NCBI RefSeq assembly: GCF_007858475.1 | Contig: NZ_VIGX01000001.1 | Location: 310,001-374,000, forward strand | From: Tsukamurella conjunctivitidis | GTDB taxonomy: Bacteria > Actinomycetota > Actinomycetes > Mycobacteriales > Mycobacteriaceae | Length of the DNA stretch: 64,000 nt | Direction: 5' to 3' | Shown here: piece by piece, positions 40,412-47,904 of the stretch | How the letters are laid out: each line of letters starts with the position of its first letter | Position numbering within the stretch: position 1 is the first letter of the stretch | The notes under the pieces: model-generated | The model's database searches: none | The model's input: only the letters and a program-made list of their open reading frames with translations | Told to the model about the DNA's origin: nothing | Program-made: the position numbers and the translations under genes

Positions 40412-41443
40412 TCAGCCCGCGTTCTTCGCGGCGGCCGAGAGCAGGGGCACGTATCGATCCAGCAGCCACGGCAGGTCGAGCACGTTGGGCGAGCTGACTG
40501 CGTAGACGAGCGGCGGATCGGTCAGCGGCACATAGGCCTTGCGCTGCACGGCCTTCAGGCTCGTGAACGACGGGTTGGCCTCCGTCGCCTCGCGCTTCGC
40601 GGCGTCGAGGTACCACGAGGTGAGCACGTCGGCGTTGTACTTCGGCACGTTCTCCCAGCTCACCGGCGCCGCGAACTTGCCGGGAGGGGTGGCCTCGCGC
40701 AGGGCCGCCAGCTCGGGCAGGACGGTGAAGCCGAAGCCCTGCAGGAGCTGCACCCGCGGATCGGTGTCGAAGTAGAAGTTGAGGCTCTCCGTCATGGTGC
40801 CGCTGGCGGCAGCGACGGTCTTGCCGGCGAACTCCGGGTGTGCGGCCTTGACCTCGGCGATCCGCTTGTCGGTCTCCGCGATCAGCGTCTTCGCCTCGGC
40901 CTCGCGGCCCAGGGCCTTCCCGACCAGCGTGGTCTGGTCCTGCCACGAGGTCTGCCAGTTGCGGCCCGGCTGCGCGACGGTGGGCGCGATCTTGCTCAAC
41001 TGTGCGTACTGGTCGGCGGTGAGGCCCGCCTGCACCGAGAGGATCACGTCGGGCTTGAGGGCGGCGATCTGCTCGAGCGGCAGCGACTGGCTCGACTCGG
41101 GCAGCAGGACCGGCTTGGCGTCGCCGAGCTTCTCCTGCACCCACGGCATGATGCCGCCGCCGTCCTTGCCGAGCTCCGACTTCATGTCGCGCATGCCCAC
41201 CGGAGTCACGCCCAGCGCGATCGCCGCCTCGGTGCTGCCCCAGCCCAGGGTGACCACGCGCTCGGGTCGCGCCGTGATCTCGGTCGTGCCGAGCGCGGAG
41301 GTGATCGACACGGGGAAGCCCGCGTCGTGCTGCGCGTGCTCGTTGTTCGACGAGCCCGACCCGCACGCTGCGGCGCCCGTGACCAGGGCGGCGGCGGTGG
41401 CGAGGGCAAGGGCGGTGCGAGTGATGCGGGAAGACCCGAACAC
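40412..41443 (-). CDS. Second iron-siderophore ABC transporter substrate-binding lipoprotein
   Basis: A 343-residue lipoprotein (signal peptide, lipobox TGAAAC) of the ferric-siderophore binding family, with a His-rich linker after the lipobox, then RPERVVTLGWGSTEAAIALG and the ALKPDVILSVQ strand. It has low similarity to the lipoprotein at 28605, so the two may bind different iron complexes (its own siderophore, a degradation product or a foreign one). GTG 41443 follows GAGGAG by 6 nt. It diverges from the monooxygenase operon around IdeR-like box 4. Confidence 0.88.
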   Translation of the reverse strand: MFGSSRITRTALALATAAALVTGAAACGSGSSNNEHAQHDAGFPVSITSALGTTEITARPERVVTLGWGSTEAAIALGVTPVGMRDMKSELGKDGGGIMPWVQEKLGDAKPVLLPESSQSLPLEQIAALKPDVILSVQAGLTADQYAQLSKIAPTVAQPGRNWQTSWQDQTTLVGKALGREAEAKTLIAETDKRIAEVKAAHPEFAGKTVAAASGTMTESLNFYFDTDPRVQLLQGFGFTVLPELAALREATPPGKFAAPVSWENVPKYNADVLTSWYLDAAKREATEANPSFTSLKAVQRKAYVPLTDPPLVYAVSSPNVLDLPWLLDRYVPLLSAAAKNAG

Positions 41444-41467
41444 GGTTTCTCCTCTTCGGTGAGCGGC

Positions 41468-41485
41468 CTGTGTCGATGGACACAG
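41468..41485. repeat. Small inverted repeat in the lipoprotein/monooxygenase intergenic region
   Basis: CTGTGTC and GACACAG flank GATG. A second 6-bp repeat (GTTCGC / GCGAAC, 41488-41506) follows directly. They could be an operator or leader hairpins for the minus-strand lipoprotein gene. Function unknown. Confidence 0.3.
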
Positions 41486-41517
41486 ACGTTCGCACGACTG
41501 GCGAACAGTCGCTTGTT

Positions 41518-41536
41518 TCAGGTATGCCTATCCTAT
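41518..41536. promoter_or_regulatory. IdeR/DtxR-like iron box 4
   Basis: TCAGGTATGCCTATCCTAT matches 15 of 19 positions of the IdeR consensus. It lies 25 bp upstream of the monooxygenase ATG and between two divergent units, placing the whole monooxygenase-DHB-transporter operon under probable iron control. Confidence 0.7.
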
Positions 41537-41560
41537 CCAGATTATCGACGAGGGAGATAC

Positions 41561-42853
41561 ATGGGACAGCAGCACGCGATCGCCGATGTGGTCGGGATCG
41601 GGGCCGGACCGTCGAATCTGGGGCTGGCCGCGGCCCTCGATGAGCGGAACCGGACGGGTCTGCCGCCGCTCTCGATGGCGATCCTCGAACGCAAGCCGTC
41701 GTTCGCCTGGCATCCGGGCATGCTCCTCGACGGCGCCACCATGCAGATCGCCTTCCTCAAGGACCTGGTGACGCTCCGCAACCCGCGCAGCCCGTTCACG
41801 TTCCTGAGCTACCTCGAGGCGCGCGGCAGGCTCGTCGACTTCATCAACCACCAGACCTTCTTCCCGACGCGCGTCGAGTTCACCGACTACCTCTCCTGGG
41901 TCGCCGAGAGCGTCTCCGCGCGGATCGACTACGGCACCACCGTCACGGCGATCGAGCGCGTGGACCCCGTCGTCGACGGTGCGCGGTGGCTCGTCCGGTA
42001 CACCGGGCCCGACGGGGACGGCACCCTGCGCGCCCGGTCCGTCGTCGTGGCGACCGGCCTGCGTGAGCGGCTGCCCGAGTGGGCCCACGCAGGTCCCCGC
42101 CTGTTCCACAATCACCGGCTGCTCGAGCACCTCGCGTCGGCGGACCTGGATCCCGCTGCACCGCACCGCTTCCTGGTCGTGGGCGGCGGGCAGAGTGCCG
42201 CCGAGGTCGCGCAGTACCTGCACCGCACCTACCCGAACGCGGTGGTGGAGAGCGTCTTCAACTCGTACGGCTTCCAACCCGCCGACGACAGTCCGTACGC
42301 CAACAAGGTCTTCGATCCGGATGCCGTCGACGACTTCTACGATGCTCCCGCCGAGGTGCGGAGCGAACTGATGACGCGGCACGCCACCACCAACTACGGC
42401 TGCGTCGACCTCGAGCTGATCAACGAGCTCTACGCCGTCGAGTACCAGGAGAAGGTCTCCGGCCATCGCCGCCTGCTGATGCGCCCCGCCACCGTCGTCA
42501 CCTCGGCAGTGGCGTCCGAGACGGGCGTGCGGGTCACCCTGCGCGACCGTATCGCCGATGCGACGAGCGGCCAGGACTACTCCGCCGTGGTGTGCGCCAC
42601 CGGCTTCCGTTCGATCGGCGTCACCGACGTGCTCTCCGGGTGGGACGTCGCGCCCGAAAGGCTGCGCGTCGGACGCGACTACGTACTGTCCCTCGATGAC
42701 GAGCGGCTCGACGGCCTGTACGTCCAGGGCGCCACCGAATCCACCCACGGCCTCGGCTCGACGCTGCTGTCGAACGTCGCCGTCCGCGCCGGCGAGATCC
42801 TCGACGGGATCGTCGCCGACACCACCTTGACCACCGTCGCGAAGGGAGCATGA
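41561..42853 (+). CDS. L-ornithine N5-monooxygenase (siderophore type)
   Basis: A 430-residue flavin monooxygenase that hydroxylates the side-chain amine of ornithine (or lysine), the first step to a hydroxamate. It carries the FAD motif GIGAGPSNLGLA at residues 12-23, LKDLVTLRNPRSPFTF, the NADPH motif GGGQSAAEVA and the ATGFR segment. The FNSYGFQPADDSPYANK region favours ornithine, as in PvdA/SidA. GAGGGAG precedes the ATG. Its stop overlaps the formyltransferase start (ATGA). Confidence 0.92.
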   Translation: MGQQHAIADVVGIGAGPSNLGLAAALDERNRTGLPPLSMAILERKPSFAWHPGMLLDGATMQIAFLKDLVTLRNPRSPFTFLSYLEARGRLVDFINHQTFFPTRVEFTDYLSWVAESVSARIDYGTTVTAIERVDPVVDGARWLVRYTGPDGDGTLRARSVVVATGLRERLPEWAHAGPRLFHNHRLLEHLASADLDPAAPHRFLVVGGGQSAAEVAQYLHRTYPNAVVESVFNSYGFQPADDSPYANKVFDPDAVDDFYDAPAEVRSELMTRHATTNYGCVDLELINELYAVEYQEKVSGHRRLLMRPATVVTSAVASETGVRVTLRDRIADATSGQDYSAVVCATGFRSIGVTDVLSGWDVAPERLRVGRDYVLSLDDERLDGLYVQGATESTHGLGSTLLSNVAVRAGEILDGIVADTTLTTVAKGA

Positions 42854-43788
42854 TGCGCGTCGTCACCTTCGGCTTCCAGACCTGGGGCCACCGCACACTG
42901 TCCGCCGTCCTCGATGCCGGCCACGAGGTCGCACTCGCTGTGACCCACCCCGTCTCGAACAATCCGTACGAGATGATGTGGAACGACTCCGTCGAGGAGC
43001 TCGCCGCGTCCCGCGGTGTGCCGGTGCATCTCGCGAAGAAGCCCGACGAGGCCCTCTTCGAGGCGGTTTCGGCTGCCGAGCCGGACATCATCGTCGCCAA
43101 CAACTGGCGCACCTGGTTGCCGAAGTCGATCTATTCGATGCCCCGCCTCGGCACCCTCAACATCCACGACTCGCTGCTCCCGAAGTACGCCGGGTTCTCG
43201 CCGCTGATCTGGGCGCTCATCAACGGTGAGACCCACGTGGGCGTCACCGCGCACCTGATGGACGAGGGGCTGGACACCGGCCCGATCATCGCGCAGGAGT
43301 CCGTCGCCGTCGGCCCGACCGACCGCACCGTCGACCTATTCCACCGCACCGTCGATCTGATCGGCCCGCTGGTGGCGCGCTCGCTCGGCGAGCTGGAAGC
43401 CGGTACGGCCCAGCCGATCCCGCAGGATCCCGCAGCCGCGACATACTTCCACAAGCGCTCCGACGCCGACAGTCGCATCGACTGGTCCTGGCCCGCCGAC
43501 GCGATCGAGCGGCTCATCCGCGCGCAGTCGGATCCGTACCCCAACGCACACACGATCTTCCGCGGCCAGCGCCTGGCGATCACCGCGGCTTCCGTCTCCA
43601 CCAAGCGCTACGGGGGCACGCCCGGTCGCGTCTGCGTTCCCGACGGTGACGGCATCGCCGTCGTCGCCGGCCCCGACGCGTGGCGCGCCGGGAACCCGGC
43701 GCTGATCGTCGAGACCGTCCGCACGGAGGACGGCGCCGAGCACCCCGCCGCGAAGATCTTGGGCGACTCCGGCGCCTACCTCGGCTGA
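42850..43788 (+). CDS. N5-hydroxyornithine formyltransferase (Fmt-like)
   Basis: A 312-residue relative of methionyl-tRNA formyltransferase that uses N10-formyl-tetrahydrofolate. The catalytic Asn-His-Asp set is visible in NIHDSLLPKYAG and EGLDTGPII. Its coupling to the ornithine monooxygenase (ATGA overlap) indicates that it formylates N5-hydroxyornithine to N5-formyl-N5-hydroxyornithine, as in coelichelin and rhodochelin biosynthesis. ATG 42853 is an alternative start. The C-terminal half keeps the Fmt-like barrel. Confidence 0.9.
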   Translation: MMRVVTFGFQTWGHRTLSAVLDAGHEVALAVTHPVSNNPYEMMWNDSVEELAASRGVPVHLAKKPDEALFEAVSAAEPDIIVANNWRTWLPKSIYSMPRLGTLNIHDSLLPKYAGFSPLIWALINGETHVGVTAHLMDEGLDTGPIIAQESVAVGPTDRTVDLFHRTVDLIGPLVARSLGELEAGTAQPIPQDPAAATYFHKRSDADSRIDWSWPADAIERLIRAQSDPYPNAHTIFRGQRLAITAASVSTKRYGGTPGRVCVPDGDGIAVVAGPDAWRAGNPALIVETVRTEDGAEHPAAKILGDSGAYLG

Positions 43789-43804
43789 ACCGGGGATTCG
43801 GGAC

Positions 43805-44554
43805 ATGCACGCATTCATCACCGGCGCCGCCTCCGGGATCGGCGCCGCGACGGCCCTGCGGCTCGCGCGCCGCGGGCCCGTCGCACTCGCCGACCGCGAC
43901 GCGGACGGCCTGGTCGCCACCGCGCGGGCCGTCACCGCCGCGGGCGGCACGGTCACCTCGCACGTCGTCGACGTGACCGACGCCGGCGCCGTCGAGGCCG
44001 CCCTCGACGCCGCGGAGACGGCGGGCGGGCCGGTCGATGCGCTCGCGCACTGCGCGGGCGTCCTGGTGGCCGGGCCGATCCTCGAGACCGCCTCGGCGGA
44101 CTGGGCCGCGGCGCTGGCCGTGAACCTGACGGGCACGGTGAACGTGCTCACCGCCGCCGCCCGCCGCATGGCGGACCGGAGCGCGGGCGCTGCGGTGGTC
44201 GTCGGCTCCAACGCGGGCAACGGCCCACGGGTGGGCCTGGGCGCCTACGGGGCGTCGAAAGCCGCCGCGCACAACGCGACCCTGACGCTCGCCCTGGAAC
44301 TGGCCGGCAGCGGCGTGCGGATCAACGTGGTCGCCCCCGGTTCCACCGCCACCCCCATGCAGACGGCCTTCGGCGGCGCGGCCGCCGCCGAGGCGGCGAT
44401 CGCGGGCGATCTGTCGCGGCACCGGCTCGCGATCCCGTTGGGGCGCATCGCCGATCCCGAGGACATCGCCGGGGCGATCGACTACCTGCTCTCGCCCGAC
44501 GCGCGGCACGTGACCGCGCAGGTACTCACCGTCGACGGAGGCGCCACCGTATGA
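43805..44554 (+). CDS. entA: 2,3-dihydro-2,3-dihydroxybenzoate dehydrogenase (EntA type)
   Basis: A 249-residue short-chain dehydrogenase that oxidises 2,3-dihydro-DHB to DHB with NAD+. It has TGAASGIG, the active Ser in GSNAGN, YGASKAA, and the EntA-like [11 protein letters not shown] phrase, which separates it from ordinary SDRs. It lies 16 nt after the formyltransferase and directly before the DHB ligase (ATGA overlap). The symbol follows the E. coli pathway and is assigned by similarity and context. Confidence 0.9.
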   Translation: MHAFITGAASGIGAATALRLARRGPVALADRDADGLVATARAVTAAGGTVTSHVVDVTDAGAVEAALDAAETAGGPVDALAHCAGVLVAGPILETASADWAAALAVNLTGTVNVLTAAARRMADRSAGAAVVVGSNAGNGPRVGLGAYGASKAAAHNATLTLALELAGSGVRINVVAPGSTATPMQTAFGGAAAAEAAIAGDLSRHRLAIPLGRIADPEDIAGAIDYLLSPDARHVTAQVLTVDGGATV

Positions 44555-46206
44555 CCAGCACGCAGACCGGATTCCTTCCCCGGTTCTTTCCGCCCGAGTT
44601 CGCCGCGCGGTACCGCGCGGCGGGTTACTGGACTTCAGAGACCTTCGCGGACTTCCTGCCCGACGCGGCGGCCCGCTTCGGCGACGCCGAGGCGCTCGTC
44701 GCCGAGGACCGCGCCGGCGCGGTCGTCCGGCTGAGCTACCGCGGTCTCGACGCCGCAGCCGCGGACGTGGCCGCCGGGCTCCGCGCCCGCGGCATCGCCG
44801 AGGGCGATCGCGTCGTGCTGCAGCTGCCGAACACCGCCGACTTCGTCACCGTGCTGTTCGGGCTGTTCCGGATCGGCGCGGTGCCCGTCTTCGCGCTGCC
44901 CGCGCACCGGCGCAGCGAGCTCGTGCACTTCGTGAAGACGTCCGGGGCGAAAGCCCTGATCACGGCGGCGACCATCAGCCGCTTCGACCACCGCGGCCTC
45001 GCCGCCGAGGTCGCCGCGGAGACCGGCGTCGAGGCGCTCGTCGTCGACGACGATCCGTTCGGCGTCGGCGAAGACGACGCCGCGAACGGGACGCCCGTCA
45101 CCGTCGACCCGGAATCCCTGGCCTTCCTGCAGCTCTCCGGCGGCACCACGGGTGTGCCGAAGCTGATCCCGCGGACGCACGCGGACTACCTGTACTCGGT
45201 GCGCGAGTCCGCGAAGATCTGCGGCCTCGGACCCGGCACGCGCTTCCTGGTGGTCCTGCCCGTGGCGCACAACTTCCCGATGAGCAGCCCCGGCATCCTC
45301 GGGGTGCTGTGGGCGGGCGGCACCGTCGTGCTCGGGACGGACCCCGCACCGTCGAAGGCCTTTCCCCTGATCGAGGCCGAGCGGGTGACCATGACCTCGC
45401 TCGTGCCGCCGCTCGCGATGCTCTGGCTGCAGGCGGTGCCGGGCACGACCGCCGACCTGTCCAGCCTGGACGTCCTGCAGGTGGGCGGCGCCAAGTTCCC
45501 GCCCGAGGCCGCGCGCCGCGTGACGCCCGAACTCGGCTGCCGCCTGCAGCAGGTCTTCGGGATGGCCGAGGGCCTGGTCAACTACACGCGCGACGACGAC
45601 CCCGAGGAGCTCGTGCTCGGCACGCAGGGCCGCGCGATCTCGCCCGACGACGAGGTGCGCGTCCTCGACGAGGACGGCACGCCCGTCGCGCCCGGTGAGC
45701 CGGGGCTGCTGTGGACCCGCGGGCCGTACACCATTCGCGGCTACCTGGGCGGCGTGGACGCCGAGTCCTTCGACGCGGAGGGCTTCTACCGTACCGGCGA
45801 CATCGTGCGGCGGCTGCCGAGCGGCCACCTGGTGGTCGAGGGCCGCGCCAAGGACCAGATCAACCGCGGCGGCGAGAAGATCGCCGCCGAGGAGGTGGAG
45901 AACCACCTCATCGCCCACCCGCTCGTCCTCGACGCGGCCGTCGTGGCCGTGGCCGACGACTTCCTGGGGGAGCGGACCTGCGCCGTCGTCCTCACGGGCG
46001 AGGGCGAGCGGCCCACCGTGCCCGAGCTGAAGAAGTTCGTCCGCTCGCGCGGGGTGGCCGAGTACAAGGTGCCCGACAGGGTGGAGTTCGTCGACGAATT
46101 CCCCACGACGGGCGTCGGCAAGATCAGTCGCCGCGAACTGCGGCGCGCGCTGGCGGATCGCCTCCGGCACGAGGACGAGGCGCGCACGAACGAGGAGAAG
46201 CTGTGA
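44551..46206 (+). CDS. entE: 2,3-dihydroxybenzoate-AMP ligase (EntE/DhbE type)
   Basis: A 551-residue acyl-adenylating enzyme that activates DHB with ATP and loads it on the aryl carrier protein. The GFLPRFFPPEFAARYRAAGYW-like start, the LSGGTTGVPKLIPRTH phosphate loop, FGMAEGLVNYTR and the C-terminal NRGGEKIAAEEVE and GKISRRELR segments are those of EntE/DhbE. The start overlaps entA (ATGA) and its stop overlaps the isochorismatase gene (GTGA). Confidence 0.95.
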   Translation: MTSTQTGFLPRFFPPEFAARYRAAGYWTSETFADFLPDAAARFGDAEALVAEDRAGAVVRLSYRGLDAAAADVAAGLRARGIAEGDRVVLQLPNTADFVTVLFGLFRIGAVPVFALPAHRRSELVHFVKTSGAKALITAATISRFDHRGLAAEVAAETGVEALVVDDDPFGVGEDDAANGTPVTVDPESLAFLQLSGGTTGVPKLIPRTHADYLYSVRESAKICGLGPGTRFLVVLPVAHNFPMSSPGILGVLWAGGTVVLGTDPAPSKAFPLIEAERVTMTSLVPPLAMLWLQAVPGTTADLSSLDVLQVGGAKFPPEAARRVTPELGCRLQQVFGMAEGLVNYTRDDDPEELVLGTQGRAISPDDEVRVLDEDGTPVAPGEPGLLWTRGPYTIRGYLGGVDAESFDAEGFYRTGDIVRRLPSGHLVVEGRAKDQINRGGEKIAAEEVENHLIAHPLVLDAAVVAVADDFLGERTCAVVLTGEGERPTVPELKKFVRSRGVAEYKVPDRVEFVDEFPTTGVGKISRRELRRALADRLRHEDEARTNEEKL

Positions 46207-46826
46207 GCCTGCCGAAGACGGTCGTCTACGACCTGCCCGAGATCGAGTGCGTCGACACCGTCGACTGGACGGTCGAGCCGTCGCGCTCGGTGCTCCTGAT
46301 CCACGACATGCAGGAGCACTTCGTGGGGCCTTTCGAGCGCGACGCGGAGCCGCTGCGCACCGTCGTGCCGAACATCGTGGCGCTGCGCGCCGAGGCCCGC
46401 GCCGCCGGCGTCCCCGTCGTCTACACGGCGCAGCCGGGCGATCAGGACCCGGAGGAGCGGGCCCTGCTCACAGATTTCTGGGGGCCGGGCCTGAAGACGG
46501 CGAACCAGGACATCATCGGCGAGCTGACCCCCGCCGACGACGACATCCTGCTCACCAAGTGGCGCTACAGCGCCTTCGCCAAGTCGGACCTCGCCGAGCG
46601 GATGCGGGCCTGGGGCCGCGATCAGCTCGTGATCGTGGGCATCTACGCGCACATCGGGATCATGACCACGGCGCTCGACGCCTTCATGCGCGACGTGCAG
46701 CCCTACGTGGTGCGCGACGCCGTCGCCGACTTCTCCGCCGAGGATCACGCGGGCGCTCTCACCTACGTGTCGGGCCGATGCGGCAGAGTGGAGACCACAG
46801 CCAAGGTTCTGGAGGCATTGCGATGA
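46203..46826 (+). CDS. entB: Isochorismatase (EntB N-terminal domain type)
   Basis: A 207-residue hydrolase that converts isochorismate to 2,3-dihydro-DHB and pyruvate. LLIHDMQEHFV, KWRYSAFAKSDL and GIYAHIGIMTTALDAFMRD are family motifs. The protein ends after the catalytic domain: the carrier domain that is fused in EntB/DhbB is encoded separately at 38532-38768. GTG 46203 overlaps the ligase stop and the next gene overlaps its own stop. Confidence 0.93.
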   Translation: MSLPKTVVYDLPEIECVDTVDWTVEPSRSVLLIHDMQEHFVGPFERDAEPLRTVVPNIVALRAEARAAGVPVVYTAQPGDQDPEERALLTDFWGPGLKTANQDIIGELTPADDDILLTKWRYSAFAKSDLAERMRAWGRDQLVIVGIYAHIGIMTTALDAFMRDVQPYVVRDAVADFSAEDHAGALTYVSGRCGRVETTAKVLEALR

Positions 46827-47902
46827 ATCAGGAGAGCGACCATCAGCACTTCCTGCTGACCGCGGCCGGACAGCGCCTGGCGGCGCGCGGCACCGCCGCG
46901 ACCTTCACCGATCCGCACGCCGCGGCGGCCGCGCTGCGCGCCGGTACCGCGCCCGCCGTGGTGGGTGCGCTGCCCTTCGACCTGGCCGATCCCGCCGCGT
47001 TGACGGTGCCCGAGCACTTCGGTGACGTGGCCGATGCCCGGGCCGCCGGCACCGACGCCGAGCTGCCGACGCTGACCCAGACCGCGCAGCACCCCGCGCC
47101 GGCCGAGCACGTCGACCGGGTGCGCCGCGCCATCGCGCTCATCGACGACTCCGAGCTGCTTAAGGTCGTGCTGGCGCGCGCCGTCGACTTCGAGGCCGAC
47201 GCGCCGCTCGACCCGATCGCCGTGGCCGCCGCGCTGGAGCAGCGCGACCTCGAGGGCAACGCCTTCGCCGTGGATCTCGGCGCCGCGGGGGAGGACTACC
47301 GCGGCCGCTGGCTGGTCGGTTCGAGCCCCGAGATCCTCGTCGGCCGCATGGGCGGCACCGTCTTCTGTCATCCCTTCGCGGGCACCGCGACCTCGCCCGA
47401 CGGGCTGCTGGACTCGCCGAAGGACCGCGAGGAGCACGCCTACGTCGTCGACGAGATCGCGTCCGCGCTCGCGCCGCTGTGCGCGGAACTCGACGTGCCC
47501 GCCGCACCGTCGGTCACCCGGGCCGGGCCCGTGTGGCACCTCGGCACGAAGATCGAGGGCCGCCTGGCCGATCCGTCGACCACCGCGCTCGACCTCGCCC
47601 TGGCGCTGCACCCGACGCCCGCGGTCTGCGGCTTCCCGCGGCGCACCGCCGCGGGCGCCATCGCCGACATCGAGGGCGAGCGGGGCTTCTACGCCGGGGC
47701 CGTCGGCTGGACGACCGCGAACGGCGACGGGAACTGGCGCGTCAGCATCCGGTGCGCCGAGCTCGACGGTGCGCGGCTGCGCGCCTACGCGGGCGGCGGC
47801 ATCGTCGGCGCCTCGGACCCGCAGGCCGAGCTGGCGGAGACCCGCAACAAGCTGCGCACCGTGCTGGGCCCGTTCCGGCTCACCGAGACCGCGCGGAGCT
47901 GA
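46823..47902 (+). CDS. entC: Isochorismate synthase (EntC/DhbC type)
   Basis: A 359-residue chorismate-using enzyme that makes isochorismate, the entry to DHB. ELLKVVLARA (catalytic Lys), VGSSPEILVGR, HPFAGTATSP, LHPTPAVCGFPR and the C-terminal GGGIVGASDPQAELAETRNK are diagnostic. It is coupled to the isochorismatase gene (ATGA), and the ABC transporter genes start 2 nt after its stop. Confidence 0.95.
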   Translation: MNQESDHQHFLLTAAGQRLAARGTAATFTDPHAAAAALRAGTAPAVVGALPFDLADPAALTVPEHFGDVADARAAGTDAELPTLTQTAQHPAPAEHVDRVRRAIALIDDSELLKVVLARAVDFEADAPLDPIAVAAALEQRDLEGNAFAVDLGAAGEDYRGRWLVGSSPEILVGRMGGTVFCHPFAGTATSPDGLLDSPKDREEHAYVVDEIASALAPLCAELDVPAAPSVTRAGPVWHLGTKIEGRLADPSTTALDLALALHPTPAVCGFPRRTAAGAIADIEGERGFYAGAVGWTTANGDGNWRVSIRCAELDGARLRAYAGGGIVGASDPQAELAETRNKLRTVLGPFRLTETARS

Positions 47903-47904
47903 GG

